Made by a program: the position numbers and the translations under genes
Origin: Bacteroides ndongoniae
Lineage (GTDB): Bacteria; Bacteroidota; Bacteroidia; Bacteroidales; Bacteroidaceae
Assembly (NCBI RefSeq): GCF_900108345.1
Contig: NZ_FNVV01000014.1
Coordinates: 1,535,664 to 1,599,663 of the forward strand
Length of the DNA: 64,000 nucleotides
Reading direction: 5' to 3'
The notes under the pieces: generated by a model
What the model saw: only the letters and a program-made list of their open reading frames with translations
Database searches by the model: none
Told to the model about the DNA's origin: nothing
Shown: piece by piece, positions 1-9,180 of the stretch
Layout of the letters: each line of letters starts with the position of its first letter
How positions within the stretch are numbered: position 1 is the first letter of the stretch

Positions 1-1
1 T

Positions 2-1102
2 ATTGAAATACTTGAGCAAATAAACGATGATTTAGCTTCTTTCCCTATTGATACAGTTCTTAATTATTTAAATTTAATACGAGCAACATATGATGCGAAC
101 AAACTAGATGACGAATTTGACAAAGAAATCATTAAATGGTCTGTTTATATTTATTTCCGTTGTGGCTATTATAAAAAGATTATTGATGAGATTTCTTTTT
201 CAACAATAGAAGATATACGAGTGAAATTATGTTATATAGCAGCCTTATCAAGTGAGAGCCCACAGGAAGCTATGAATATCATAATGAGTAATAAAGAAAA
301 AGATTCAATTTATAATCTAGGGCTTAAGCTTGTTGAATTGAGAACGCTAAGATCTCTTCGCAAGAAACATGACTGCTATAATTTATGGATGGAATATTAT
401 GAGAATAAAGTATTTAATAATTCATTGTGGGAAGGCGATTTCTTGCGTTATTCATGTTTATGTATTCACAATGATTTGGAGTTTAGGATAAAACGTATAA
501 AAGAAGCCTATAATATATTTAGAACTCGAAACAATTCATACGGAATTATTGCTTCTTGTTTAACATTAATGCGAGATTATCTATTTATGGGTAACTATAA
601 AAAAGCCAATAAATGGATGAATGAAGCTAGCTACCACATTCAAAAGGCCGTATTCCCAATGTATATGTTTTACAATAATCAATCTGTACTAGGAATACTG
701 GCGCAAGATATATCTGGAAAGGTTTTATTAAATTTATATAGAGCACTTGAAATTTGTACAAATTCAGATGATTCTATTGCAATACAATCTAATTTATTAT
801 GCTGTTGTATAATTCAAAAAGATAAAAATAGCGGTGTTGAATTTTATCAAAATTTGTTAGTCTCTTTACGAAAGTCCTATTATCAAAACAGTTCAATTTT
901 TCAATCTGTTGTCTATAACTGCTATAAATACGCAAAGTTAATAGATGATGAAGAAAATATTCCTTTTTTAGCTAGTCATTATAGCAAACTATTGACAAAT
1001 AATTATCCACAAGTACCATCTATTATCCGAAGTGATTTTTTCCCTGTGTTAATTGTTAACTGGGACATAGATTATTATACCGTTCTAAACAATTATCAAT
1101 AA
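2..1102 (+). CDS. Helical-repeat (TPR-like) protein, 5' end outside window
   Basis: The frame is open from the first bases, so the protein starts upstream; about 366 residues are visible. It is almost entirely amphipathic helices in hairpins, with repeated patterns such as a glycine-containing helix turn followed by KKANKW, as in TPR-like solenoids. No enzymatic motif is visible in this part; a catalytic or NTPase domain could lie in the missing N-terminus. The 3' end overlaps the convergent ATP-grasp gene by 47 bp. Very AT-rich codon use matches the rest of the accessory region. The function is not recognised. A regulatory or scaffold C-terminal domain (for example of a STAND-like protein) is possible but is only an inference. 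Confidence 0.6.
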   Translation: MEILEQINDDLASFPIDTVLNYLNLIRATYDANKLDDEFDKEIIKWSVYIYFRCGYYKKIIDEISFSTIEDIRVKLCYIAALSSESPQEAMNIIMSNKEKDSIYNLGLKLVELRTLRSLRKKHDCYNLWMEYYENKVFNNSLWEGDFLRYSCLCIHNDLEFRIKRIKEAYNIFRTRNNSYGIIASCLTLMRDYLFMGNYKKANKWMNEASYHIQKAVFPMYMFYNNQSVLGILAQDISGKVLLNLYRALEICTNSDDSIAIQSNLLCCCIIQKDKNSGVEFYQNLLVSLRKSYYQNSSIFQSVVYNCYKYAKLIDDEENIPFLASHYSKLLTNNYPQVPSIIRSDFFPVLIVNWDIDYYTVLNNYQ

Positions 1103-1545
1103 GTAATTCGAGAACAGATAGATAATTATAGCCTTCATAATAAAATGGAGTAAAGAATGCCCCTGACGGATTTAATGTTGTATCATGCGATAATTCAAAA
1201 CAGTAAAAGGTATCATTAACTAGCTTGCCATCAATTCTAATATATTCAACTTTATCTAACCAATTAAATAATTTAAAGAGGTTAGATATGTTGTAATCGT
1301 TTAATAAGTGTTTGCCGTTTCTTAGTTTTATTTTATGATATAATTTATCCTCAAAACTATGTATATTATTATTGAAATAATTGTCATTAAATTCCGAATA
1401 TCTCTCAACAACTCCCCAAGTCTTTATATTGTCTTTCCACCCAATAATGCTTACACTTAATTCTTTACCTCCTATAAATTCTTCTATAATGATAGGTTGG
1501 TTCAAATTCTCATATAGATTATTGATAAGTTTAATAATTCGATTT
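1056..1545 (-). pseudogene. D-Ala-D-Ala ligase-like ATP-grasp protein, C-terminal fragment
   Basis: This is the last third of a gene broken by two transposon insertions; the other pieces lie at 4155-4379 and 9992-10297. Removing both elements and one copy of each target duplication gives one uninterrupted frame of about 337 residues, the usual size of D-alanine--D-alanine ligases. This piece carries the ATP-grasp segment IIIEEFIGGKELSVSIIG and, near the end, ELSHDTTLNPSGAFF, which occupies the place of the metal/phosphate site (D..N..SG). The family ligates an amino acid or peptide carboxylate to an amine using ATP. The match is to the fold, not clearly to a housekeeping Ddl, so the substrate is unknown. 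The gene is now inactive unless fragments complement. Confidence 0.75.
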
Positions 1546-1553
1546 TTATCTTC
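1546..1553. repeat. 8-bp target duplication, left (IS66)
   Basis: TTATCTTC directly precedes the IS66 end GTAAGCATTCGA and recurs directly after the other end at 4155-4162. Eight base pairs is the normal IS66-family duplication. Confidence 0.9.
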
Positions 1554-1671
1554 GTAAGCATTCGATAAACTACAAGTTTTAAACCTTTATATACAACAAT
1601 AGCGACTGTCACTATGAACCTAATAGTTTCAGCCGCTATTATTTTGTTGAACCTATATGTTGCATATGGCA

Positions 1672-3297
1672 TTAGTTGTCAGATACCCCATGTTGTTTTG
1701 TTAATATGCTTTCCGGATGTTTCAGCTTCCACTTGTGTGGAAGCAGATCCAAAAGTATCTCATGAGTTGCATTCTTGTGATAAGGCATTTGGGCGATTAC
1801 ATCATTCAGGTAATTCCTTGGGTTTACATCGTGTGCCTTACAAGTAGCCAATAGGGAACAGATAACAGACATATTAACCGCAGCTTCGTGATTACCACAG
1901 AAAAGAAAATTTTTTCTGCTCAGAGTGATGGGCCGTTGGACATTTTCCGCCAGATTGTTGTCCCAGTACAGGCGGCCATCGTCCAGACATCTCATAATAT
2001 TATCCCATTTGGTATAGGCATATGTTATGGCCTTGCCTGTCAAAGAACTTGGACTGTATTTAATTCCTTCTGTCTCCATCCATACTTTCATTGCCTCCAT
2101 GATTGGCCTGGACAGTTCCTGACGCGTCTGTCTGCGCTCATCATATGCCAGGCCGGCTTCGTCACACTGGCGTTCTATTTTATAGATATGCTGTATCTGA
2201 GTCAGTGCATGTTGCGCCATCTCCCTGTTTTCATCCAAAGCCTGCTCAAAATGACGGCGTATATGCACCAGGCAGTTGAGTAGCCGCACATCGGGGTTGG
2301 TCTTGAAGGCTGTTTCATAACCTGCAAAACCGTCACATTGAAGATATCCCTTGAAGTTATATTGATTTGCCAGGGATTCGATGACCGCTCCGGCCCGTGA
2401 TCCCCCGTCGTAATGGAAGATGACCAGTTTCTCCATGACTGATCTTACCATCCAGAGATATTCCTTGTCGGCTCTGTGTTTTTCTCTGTTAATGACCGGA
2501 ACTGTAGTCTCGTCCGCCTGTACATAGTCGCAGGAGAATACTTCCCGTTTGAGTTCTTCATACAGAGGCTTAAGCAGTTCTACTGTTTTCTTGAACCATC
2601 CGTCCAGCGTACTTTCCGTCAGGCCTTTCATTCCAAGATGGCGGTACTGTTGTATCTGACGGTAGAACGGGACATGATATTCATACTTCTGAAGCAGTAT
2701 CTCGGCAAGCAGGCTGGTGTCAGCAATGCACTTGTCGACCGGCATCAGCGGCATGGGAGCTATCTCTACGCCTTTCTGTCCGGCTGGAGGAAGCAGGGTA
2801 CTATCCTTGAGAGCATATTTGGGACGGATGATCACCTTGACGTAAAGCATTCCCGGCTTGTGTTTGACGACTTTTGTTATCTCTTCGCCTATTCTACGGT
2901 ATAAAGACAAGTCTACGCCTTTCGGTTCTATTGTATCGGTTTCCAATACGGGCAAGTCCTCTATCATTTTGCGGTTCTGACGATTTCGTTTTACGTCTTC
3001 CACCGATTCCTTCTCAATCTTTTCCACAGCCTCGTCCCGCTTTTCTTCCGCCTGCTGCCGGAGTCCGGAAAACTCGTCGGCAAAGAGATCTGGCATATTA
3101 GGATCATATACGCGAAGTTTCTCCGATTTACGACCAAAGAGCTGACGGTTCAGCCATGCGACCTGAGCCGTCAACTCCTTGATACGTTCCTGCAGATTTT
3201 TTATCTGTTCGGATTGATTCTTATTAGTAGTAGACAATGAGGCTATAGAGGCATTCAGCCCTTCTATCGTCTTGAGTAAAATTTCTTTTTCTTCCAT
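1672..3297 (-). CDS. tnpC: IS66-family transposase TnpC
   Basis: The 541-residue protein starts with a leucine-rich coiled coil (about residues 1-60, beginning MEEKEILLKTIEGLNASIAS), then the TnpC-type basic segment around QLFGRKSEKL, a zinc-ribbon-like region, and the DDE catalytic domain. The DDE residues fall around QADETTVPV, QCDGFAGYE and the C-terminal NNLAENVQRP, which gives the catalytic glutamate. The C-terminal IS66 domain LSRKNFLFCGNHEAA follows. Length is normal for the family. It performs DNA cleavage and strand transfer and depends in many IS66 elements on TnpA and TnpB. Confidence 0.95.
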   Translation of the reverse strand: MEEKEILLKTIEGLNASIASLSTTNKNQSEQIKNLQERIKELTAQVAWLNRQLFGRKSEKLRVYDPNMPDLFADEFSGLRQQAEEKRDEAVEKIEKESVEDVKRNRQNRKMIEDLPVLETDTIEPKGVDLSLYRRIGEEITKVVKHKPGMLYVKVIIRPKYALKDSTLLPPAGQKGVEIAPMPLMPVDKCIADTSLLAEILLQKYEYHVPFYRQIQQYRHLGMKGLTESTLDGWFKKTVELLKPLYEELKREVFSCDYVQADETTVPVINREKHRADKEYLWMVRSVMEKLVIFHYDGGSRAGAVIESLANQYNFKGYLQCDGFAGYETAFKTNPDVRLLNCLVHIRRHFEQALDENREMAQHALTQIQHIYKIERQCDEAGLAYDERRQTRQELSRPIMEAMKVWMETEGIKYSPSSLTGKAITYAYTKWDNIMRCLDDGRLYWDNNLAENVQRPITLSRKNFLFCGNHEAAVNMSVICSLLATCKAHDVNPRNYLNDVIAQMPYHKNATHEILLDLLPHKWKLKHPESILTKQHGVSDN

Positions 3298-3384
3298 TGT
3301 CTATACTTCTTTTAATGATGTAAATATACTAATTAACAGTGAATTATGCAACAATATCCAAAGTTTACTCACATAAAAAACATG

Positions 3385-3753
3385 TTATACATGGTATTCC
3401 TTACGTTCGGCTCTTAACCGCCGGAGCCTCTGCTCCGGGTTTTCCTGTATTCCTTCAACCATCATCACCAGATCGCGCCACTCCATGGGATAGCTGTTTG
3501 ATTTGGGATCATACTCCGGCAACTTGAAGCGACCGGCCTCCAGACGTTTTACATACATTACCATACCTCCGTCTTCGGCATGAAGGAGTTTCATTAGCCT
3601 GCGGCTGGAACCGATGAAGATGAAGACATCACCGTTCCTCACTTCACTGTTCATTTTCTCATGTACCACTCCGCATAGCGAACTGATACCCTTGCGCATA
3701 TCTGTCCTGCCAGGACACAGGAAGTAGCGCATCGTGTCGTTCAGGTTAAACAT
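3385..3753 (-). CDS. tnpB: IS66 Orf2 family accessory protein TnpB
   Basis: A 122-residue protein opening with the hallmark FNLNDTMRYFLCPGRTDMRKG and containing GDVFIFIGSSRRLMKLLHAEDGG, both typical of IS66 Orf2 (TnpB). It is required for efficient transposition in characterised IS66 elements, but its biochemical role is unresolved. Its start overlaps the end of tnpA by 8 bp, implying translational coupling; a gap of about 90 bp separates it from tnpC. Confidence 0.93.
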   Translation of the reverse strand: MFNLNDTMRYFLCPGRTDMRKGISSLCGVVHEKMNSEVRNGDVFIFIGSSRRLMKLLHAEDGGMVMYVKRLEAGRFKLPEYDPKSNSYPMEWRDLVMMVEGIQENPEQRLRRLRAERKEYHV

Positions 3754-4069
3754 GACCGTTTCGAAGACTTTGGGTAAATATTTCCTTCAGCAAATCTTCA
3801 GAACCGCTCCCGAAGTGGGCACGAAGTCCATTGGGAAACAGCAGCGCAACACCATGCGGCAATTGTTCTTCTTGGGAAGACTCCGTAAATGCCTGTTTAA
3901 AACTGATAGGAGCCAACTCGTGTTTGATACTGCTCCTGTCAACGGAACATTTTCTACGCCAGTAGTGATAGGTTGAATAACTTACACCTATCTGTTGAAG
4001 GTACGACTTCAACGGCAGCTCGCTTTGTTGCACCTGCAATTCTAATTCTTCAAATTCTTGTCTGTTCAT
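3746..4069 (-). CDS. tnpA: IS66 accessory protein TnpA
   Basis: A 107-residue protein with an N-terminal helix-turn-helix (about residues 15-45, LPLKSYLQQIGVSYSTYHYW followed by RRK), as in the IS3/IS66 small Orf1 proteins that bind IS ends. It is the first gene of the IS66 operon and overlaps tnpB by 8 bp. Length is normal for a Bacteroidetes TnpA. Confidence 0.85.
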   Translation of the reverse strand: MNRQEFEELELQVQQSELPLKSYLQQIGVSYSTYHYWRRKCSVDRSSIKHELAPISFKQAFTESSQEEQLPHGVALLFPNGLRAHFGSGSEDLLKEIFTQSLRNGHV

Positions 4070-4154
4070 AATAATTGAGGTTTGATTGTATTCACTGCCG
4101 CAAAGCTACAACCAAACCTCAAAGTGTAAAAGGTGCATTTCTTCGAATGCTTAC

Positions 4155-4379
4155 TTATCTTCGCTAAAAATTAAGTTATCCTGAGTTATACCTATAGAAG
4201 TTCCTTCATACGTTGGCTTTATGAGTAATGGGTATTTAAGTCGTGATAAATCAATATCTGTAACTAGTTTGTTCACCACCATATGTTTTGGCGTTTTTAT
4301 ATCAGATAATCTACAGATATCTTTTGATAAAATTTTGTCGCAACAAACGATATTGGTATAAGCATCTCCACCAATATAA
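4155..4379 (-). pseudogene. ATP-grasp protein, middle fragment
   Basis: The middle piece of the broken D-Ala-D-Ala-ligase-like gene, lying between the IS66 and the double IS21. It encodes GGDAYTNIVCCDKILSK, equivalent to the Ddl segment before the ATP-grasp fold, and PLLIKPTYEGTSIGI, the glycine-rich loop and ATP-binding lysine of ATP-grasp ligases. Joined at its 5' side to 9992-10297 and at its 3' side to 1056-1545 it continues in frame without a stop. Confidence 0.75.
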
Positions 4380-4388
4380 TGCATATTC

Positions 4389-4796
4389 CGGAGCATACCC
4401 GTTCACTTTCCGGCAGCTTATTAAGGCATAAAACCAGGCCTTAAAAACGCAATTTTATATCCGTTCATCCCCTAAAAGGATGAAAAAATGGATAACCAGA
4501 CATTAAAATCTCAATTTTTCCGGAGCATATCCGTTCACTTTCGAGAATTGCACGTTGCAACACCTTTTTTCCGGAGCATACCCGTTCACTTTAAGCGTAT
4601 GCTCTCCATTTTTCCGGAACATATCCGTTCAACCGTGCATAGAATCATCCGTGCATATCTTCATTTCCGGAGCATATCCGTTCATTCTTTCTCCGATTTC
4701 AGTTTCCTTTGTGCTGGTAAATTTATACGAAACAGCACAATCATGGCTGCTGAAAACGGTTGATATCCGTTCACCCAAAACGGGGATATCCGTTCA
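4389..4796 (-). repeat. Subterminal IstA-binding-type repeats, left end
   Basis: Five full copies of CGGAGCATAYCCGTTCA at 4389, 4521, 4572, 4615 and 4668, and about three degenerate copies (near 4457, 4757 and 4781), all in one orientation. IS21-family elements carry such multiple terminal repeats as transposase-binding sites. No gene is needed to explain this 450-bp stretch. Confidence 0.8.
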
Positions 4797-4829
4797 CTTT
4801 TCATACTCTTTACCTATGGCGATGCAAAT

Positions 4830-5585
4830 TTATTGATTTTCGTCTGTAACGTTGCAGTTTTGATGTCTTTTTTGACGTAAACTGCTGCCTTGTAGCTCGA
4901 AGCGCACACTTGTGTGTACCAGCCTGTCTAATATTGCATCAGCTGCAGTCGTGTTGCCTTTCATCACATCGTACCAGTTAGCAACCGGCAGTTGTGATAT
5001 GATGATCGTAGCTTTTTGTCCATGGCGGTCTTCTATAATCTCCATAAAGTCAAGCAACTGTTGTCCGTCAAGAACTTTCATGCCGAAGTCGTCCAGTATA
5101 AGCAGGTCAGTCTGTGCCAGCTTGGCGAAGAAACGATGCAGAGTACTGGATATGCGGGCAAGGCTTATTTCCTCGAAGAGCCTGTACAGGTTATAATAAG
5201 CAACCTTATATCCGTTCATGCAGGCCTGATGACCAAACGCTGTACCCAACCAGCTTTTACCGGTACCGGCAGCACCCGTAATAAGTATGGATACCCCGTT
5301 TTTCACATAGTCACAAGTGGCAAGATTAAGTACTTTCTGCTTGTCCACGCCACGCTTGCAGTCATAGATAACTTCACTTATGGAAGCCTGATAACGGAAG
5401 TGTGCTTTTTTTATCAGACGGGCATTCCGGCTTTGATTCCGGTTATCCAGTTCAGCCTGTATAAGCAGTTGCAGACCGTCTTTCAAGGAGAGCGACTCTG
5501 CCTGTCGCGTCTCCTGCATGGTAGCCCAGTAATGGGCCATTCCGGGCATCTTAAGGTTTCTTAGAGCATTGATAATTTCATCCAT
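4830..5585 (-). CDS. istB: IS21-family helper ATPase IstB (left module)
   Basis: A 251-residue AAA+ ATPase. The Walker A is GAAGTGKSWLG (about residues 104-114), the Walker B is LLILDDFGMK, and the sensor segment is ATIIISQLPVANWYDVM, all typical of IstB, which remodels target DNA for the IstA transposase. The N-terminus (LKMPGMAHYWATMQETRQ) is the IstB N-domain. It follows istA on the minus strand with a 29-bp gap. Confidence 0.95.
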   Translation of the reverse strand: MDEIINALRNLKMPGMAHYWATMQETRQAESLSLKDGLQLLIQAELDNRNQSRNARLIKKAHFRYQASISEVIYDCKRGVDKQKVLNLATCDYVKNGVSILITGAAGTGKSWLGTAFGHQACMNGYKVAYYNLYRLFEEISLARISSTLHRFFAKLAQTDLLILDDFGMKVLDGQQLLDFMEIIEDRHGQKATIIISQLPVANWYDVMKGNTTAADAILDRLVHTSVRFELQGSSLRQKRHQNCNVTDENQ

Positions 5586-5614
5586 CGTTATTTGTTTTGA
5601 GTGTTAGAAGTCTG

Positions 5615-7177
5615 TCATTTGAACTGTGATTTTCCACGGATATTACAGTGCTGCGGAGGAGCAAAGGAAAATGAAGGCTGCCCCACACCGGCACACTTGC
5701 TCTCTACCAGTAAACGGATAAAGCGATAGTTGCATCTGTCTACATTCAGGGCTGTCTCGCAGGCTTTCTGGAAAACGACCGGATCACTGCTCCTTTGCAG
5801 GTTTAGAAGCCCGTCGCAGGTCTTGTAATGAGTCTCCGGAGGCATTGTGGAAGAATAAAATATGCGGCGGATTACATCTCCAAGTATGCCGGATGCACGC
5901 TCGGCACGCTCTATGTATGATTTTGCACTCATCCCTCTGTATTCCCGGGAGTTGCTTGCAAGATGCTCCTTTACGATAGTATACTTTCCCCTGTTGTAAT
6001 CACGTATGTGAGTGGCTACAAGTTCACCGTCCACATATACTTTTACCAATGTGCGTGTATATGCAACATGTGCAGTTTTGGATATATACTGATAGGGTAC
6101 TGTATAATAGTGCTGGTCACGTCCGAGATAGATACAGCAGTTGGTTGACACCTTCAAATCGGTATATGACACAATCTCAAAATCCCTGTCAGGCAGCGGC
6201 ATAAGATTAGGCCTGTCTACGGCAAGGAACCGTTCCTCACGCGTATAAGGATGCTTCTGCATGCGTTTCTGGTTGTGCGCTTTCATTTTGAGCGAGGCTG
6301 CCCGGTTAAGCTCTTCCAGTGAATGGAAGGTTTCATTGCGGAGTTCGGCAAACACACGCATATAGACAAGCCTCACGGTCCCTTCCACGTTGCTTTTATC
6401 TTTTGGGTGTGCGGGACGTGCCGGTATGATGACCGTGCCGTAATGATTGGCCATATCCTCCATTACACGGTTAAGCGAAGGCTCATATCTGTCTGTCTTG
6501 ACAACGGCAGCTTTAAGGTTGTCAGGGACAAGCATCTTTGGTACGCCGCCAAGATGTTTCAGGCACTGCGTTATGGCATATACAAAGTCTTCCGTGCGCT
6601 GTGAACGTACGAAGAGGATATAACCGTAGTCGCTTGCAGGCAGAGTGGCTACAAAAGCCTGGCACTGGACGACCTCACCGGTTTCCATATCAACGTACCC
6701 CATAGTATCACCGGCAAAATCGAGGAAAAGCTTTTCGCCGCCCGTACGCATGTCGGCAAGTATGGTGGATGGCGACTCCTTTCTGGCCTCTGTGTTCTGA
6801 TTGTAATGAAAACGGAACTGTGTCAGGCTGTAGTGGTCATCCGGATGCTCATTACGGTATTCCTCCCAAAGCAGCTTCAGCGTGACATGCTTGCGCTTCA
6901 TCTCCTCCTGAAGATATGGAAGAAGGGCTTTGAATGTTTCAAAACGCTTGTCGCTATATGCAGGATTGCCGCCCTTGAGACGGTGCTCAAGAATGGGATC
7001 ATCCAACCTGATAAGTTCATCAAGGCTCAGGCTGTCAGCGTTGACCTTGTTCATGTAGTTGTTCACTGTCTCCTTGTTCATGCCGATTATATCAGCAGCC
7101 TTGCGGTTGGAGATTCCGCTCTTCTTTAGTAGAAGAAGTTGTTTGATCTGGCTCATATTCTTACTTTTTCCTGCCAT
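5615..7177 (-). CDS. istA: IS21-family transposase IstA (left module)
   Basis: A 520-residue DDE transposase. An N-terminal helix-turn-helix (KKSGISNRKAADIIGMNKET) is followed by an RNase-H-like integrase core with catalytic-site neighbourhoods LFLDFAGDTMGYVD, MLVPDNLKAAVVK and PAHPKDKSNVEG (D, D, E), and a C-terminal beta-barrel domain. Length is normal. It starts 12 bp inside the central repeat-containing spacer and is transcribed away from the other istA. Confidence 0.95.
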   Translation of the reverse strand: MAGKSKNMSQIKQLLLLKKSGISNRKAADIIGMNKETVNNYMNKVNADSLSLDELIRLDDPILEHRLKGGNPAYSDKRFETFKALLPYLQEEMKRKHVTLKLLWEEYRNEHPDDHYSLTQFRFHYNQNTEARKESPSTILADMRTGGEKLFLDFAGDTMGYVDMETGEVVQCQAFVATLPASDYGYILFVRSQRTEDFVYAITQCLKHLGGVPKMLVPDNLKAAVVKTDRYEPSLNRVMEDMANHYGTVIIPARPAHPKDKSNVEGTVRLVYMRVFAELRNETFHSLEELNRAASLKMKAHNQKRMQKHPYTREERFLAVDRPNLMPLPDRDFEIVSYTDLKVSTNCCIYLGRDQHYYTVPYQYISKTAHVAYTRTLVKVYVDGELVATHIRDYNRGKYTIVKEHLASNSREYRGMSAKSYIERAERASGILGDVIRRIFYSSTMPPETHYKTCDGLLNLQRSSDPVVFQKACETALNVDRCNYRFIRLLVESKCAGVGQPSFSFAPPQHCNIRGKSQFK

Positions 7178-7572
7178 AGTCGTATCGTATGAAGATTGTT
7201 TTCTGCATACAAGATACGGGAAAAGAGTAGCAAGTGAACGGACATGCTCCGTTTTTTATGCAGGCATTGTCGTTTCTGTGAGAAGGTGAACGGATATACT
7301 CCGTTTTCCGTATGTAGACAACTGATTATAGTATTATTACATTCTCATTAGTGAACGGATATACTCCGATTTCTGTAGAGAAAACGGAGATTCTATCGTA
7401 ATATCCAAACCACTGAACGGATATGCTCCGTTTTTTATGGCGTTTTGTGGCGTTTTTAGCTGAAATGAACGGATATACTCCGTTTTTCAGGCACTTTTCA
7501 AGGCCAATTTAGCGGTAAAACTGGATGGATTAAGCCGTTCAGAGTGGGTGGGGATGCTCCGTTTTCGGCATC
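7178..7572 (+). repeat. Central spacer with five subterminal repeats between two istA genes
   Basis: The 395-bp stretch between the divergent istA starts holds five good copies of TGAACGGATATNCTCCG at 7235, 7287, 7352, 7414 and 7466 and a degenerate one at 7535-7561, all in plus orientation. Relative to the left istAB these form the inverted partner of the left-end repeats; relative to the right istAB they are in the same orientation as its distal repeats. TGCA occurs just after the first copy, next to a sequence resembling the outer end, so an old element end may lie near 7262. No coding gene is seen. Confidence 0.75.
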
Positions 7573-9180
7573 ATGGCAGGAACAACAAAGGATATGAGTC
7601 TCATAAAACAAGTACTCCAGCTCAAGCAGGCCGGAGAATCCAACCGCGGTGTAAGCCGCAAGTTACCGATTGATAAGGAAACCGTCAACGGTTATGTGAA
7701 TACAGTAAAAGCCAACGGATGGAACATCAGCGACCTCCTTGAGATTGACGATCCCGAGTTGGAAAGGATGTTCCATGCCGGTTCTCCGGCATATACGGAC
7801 AGGAGAATGGAAGAGTTCCTGAGTCTGCTGCCCAGATACAGGGAACTGCTGACGGATCCCAAATCCCATGTAAGCCGGCAGGTCCTGTTCGATGAATACC
7901 GTACGACCCATCCCGACGGTTACGGCAAGTCCCAGTTCTATTATCATCTGAAGCAGAATCTCGTCGCCAGAAAGGATGTTACAGCCGTACTGGCCAGCAC
8001 CTACAAACCGGGTGAGAAACTTATGGTGGACTTTGCCGGTGACAAGCTCAGCTATGTGGATGCCGAAACCGGAGAAGTCATAAAGGTGGAGGTGTTTGTC
8101 GCCTGTATGCCTTACAGCGACTATACCTATGTGACATGTGTACCTTCACAGAAAACGGAGGACTTCCTGTATGCCATAAGGATGTGTCTGGAACATCTGG
8201 GCGGCGTGCCTCCCATACTGACTCCCGACAATCTCAAATCGGCGGTAATCAGCAATGACAGGCATGAGCCGAAGCTGAACAAGGCTCTTGAGGACATGGG
8301 CAACTACTACCATTTTGTAGTGCTGCCATGTGACCCTGCATCGCCCACCCAGAAGGCTCTGGTAGAGGACTCTGTAAGAATCACATACAACCGTATTTAT
8401 GCCAGACTGCGTAGCCACACCTTCCATTCACTCATGGAACTGAACCGTGCCGTATGGGAACTGATGGAAAGGCACAACCGGACACGTATGCAGAAGCGTC
8501 CCTACAGCCGTGAGGAGCGCTTTCATGCCATGGAGAAGGAGCTGCTGAAACCCTTGAAACCGGAGCCTTATGAGATGCGCCTGTATGCCGACCTGAAAGT
8601 ACAGGCAAACTGCCATGTGGAACTGAGACAGGACAAGGTGACCCATTTCTACTCCGTACCCTATATCCATGTAGGAAAACAGGCAAGAGTAGTCTTTACG
8701 CGTTCATGGGTAAAGGTCTATGTGGAGCAGAAACTGGTAGCCTCACACATCCGCAGCCATACATACGGCTATACCACAGTCAGGGAACATCTCGCATCCA
8801 GCAGCAGGGCAATCATGGAACGTTCGGCGGCCTATTATGTGGAGAAAGCGAAAGACATATCGCCTGACTGCCATGAGTATGTAAAGAGAATCTTTGACCC
8901 AAAACGTACCACACAGCCTGAAGAGGTGTATTACAAGCTGTGCAACTCCATAGTCAGCCTCAGACGGAAGTACGACCTGGCCACTTTTGACCTTACCTGC
9001 CGCCAGTGCATGGAGTACGGTATTTACTCCTACAGCAAGTTTGAAGCCATACTCAGGCGTAACGGTATGAACGCATCTGCCGACGAGACGGTAATCTTCC
9101 ACGCGCCTATACCGGCAAACCACGGAAACATGCGTGGAAGAAGCTATTTTACAGGAAATGACATGAACAAACAACAATAA
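7573..9180 (+). CDS. istA: IS21-family transposase IstA (right module)
   Basis: A 535-residue DDE transposase homologous to, but clearly diverged from, the left copy (MAGTTKDMSLIKQVLQLK at the N-terminus against MAGKSKNMSQIKQLLLLK). Core motifs are LMVDFAGDKLSYVD, ILTPDNLKSAVIS and PASPTQKALVED. The C-terminus differs in length from the left protein. It ends with TAA immediately before the istB start codon. The two copies are not simple duplicates, so two different IS21 lineages were brought together. Confidence 0.95.
   Translation: MAGTTKDMSLIKQVLQLKQAGESNRGVSRKLPIDKETVNGYVNTVKANGWNISDLLEIDDPELERMFHAGSPAYTDRRMEEFLSLLPRYRELLTDPKSHVSRQVLFDEYRTTHPDGYGKSQFYYHLKQNLVARKDVTAVLASTYKPGEKLMVDFAGDKLSYVDAETGEVIKVEVFVACMPYSDYTYVTCVPSQKTEDFLYAIRMCLEHLGGVPPILTPDNLKSAVISNDRHEPKLNKALEDMGNYYHFVVLPCDPASPTQKALVEDSVRITYNRIYARLRSHTFHSLMELNRAVWELMERHNRTRMQKRPYSREERFHAMEKELLKPLKPEPYEMRLYADLKVQANCHVELRQDKVTHFYSVPYIHVGKQARVVFTRSWVKVYVEQKLVASHIRSHTYGYTTVREHLASSSRAIMERSAAYYVEKAKDISPDCHEYVKRIFDPKRTTQPEEVYYKLCNSIVSLRRKYDLATFDLTCRQCMEYGIYSYSKFEAILRRNGMNASADETVIFHAPIPANHGNMRGRSYFTGNDMNKQQ

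Larger units (their letters stand above)
1554..4154 (-). mobile_element. Complete IS66-family insertion sequence (2601 bp)
   Basis: Both ends read inward GTAAGCATTCGA, giving a 12-bp perfect terminal inverted repeat, and 8-bp duplications TTATCTTC flank them. The three standard genes tnpA, tnpB and tnpC lie in order on the minus strand without frameshifts, so the copy looks intact. It interrupts the ATP-grasp gene between the codons for Asp and Lys of a GEDK-like segment; excision on paper restores the frame exactly, so insertion was recent relative to decay. Confidence 0.93.

Noticed and set aside
1888..3101. Plus-strand frames within the IS66 region
   Set aside because: They are antisense to tnpC and have no independent support.
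4389..4796. CRISPR-like array (repeated 17-bp unit)
   Set aside because: Spacing is irregular (43 to 132 bp), copies vary, the same unit recurs in the centre and right end of the element, and no cas genes are present. They are IS21 subterminal repeats.
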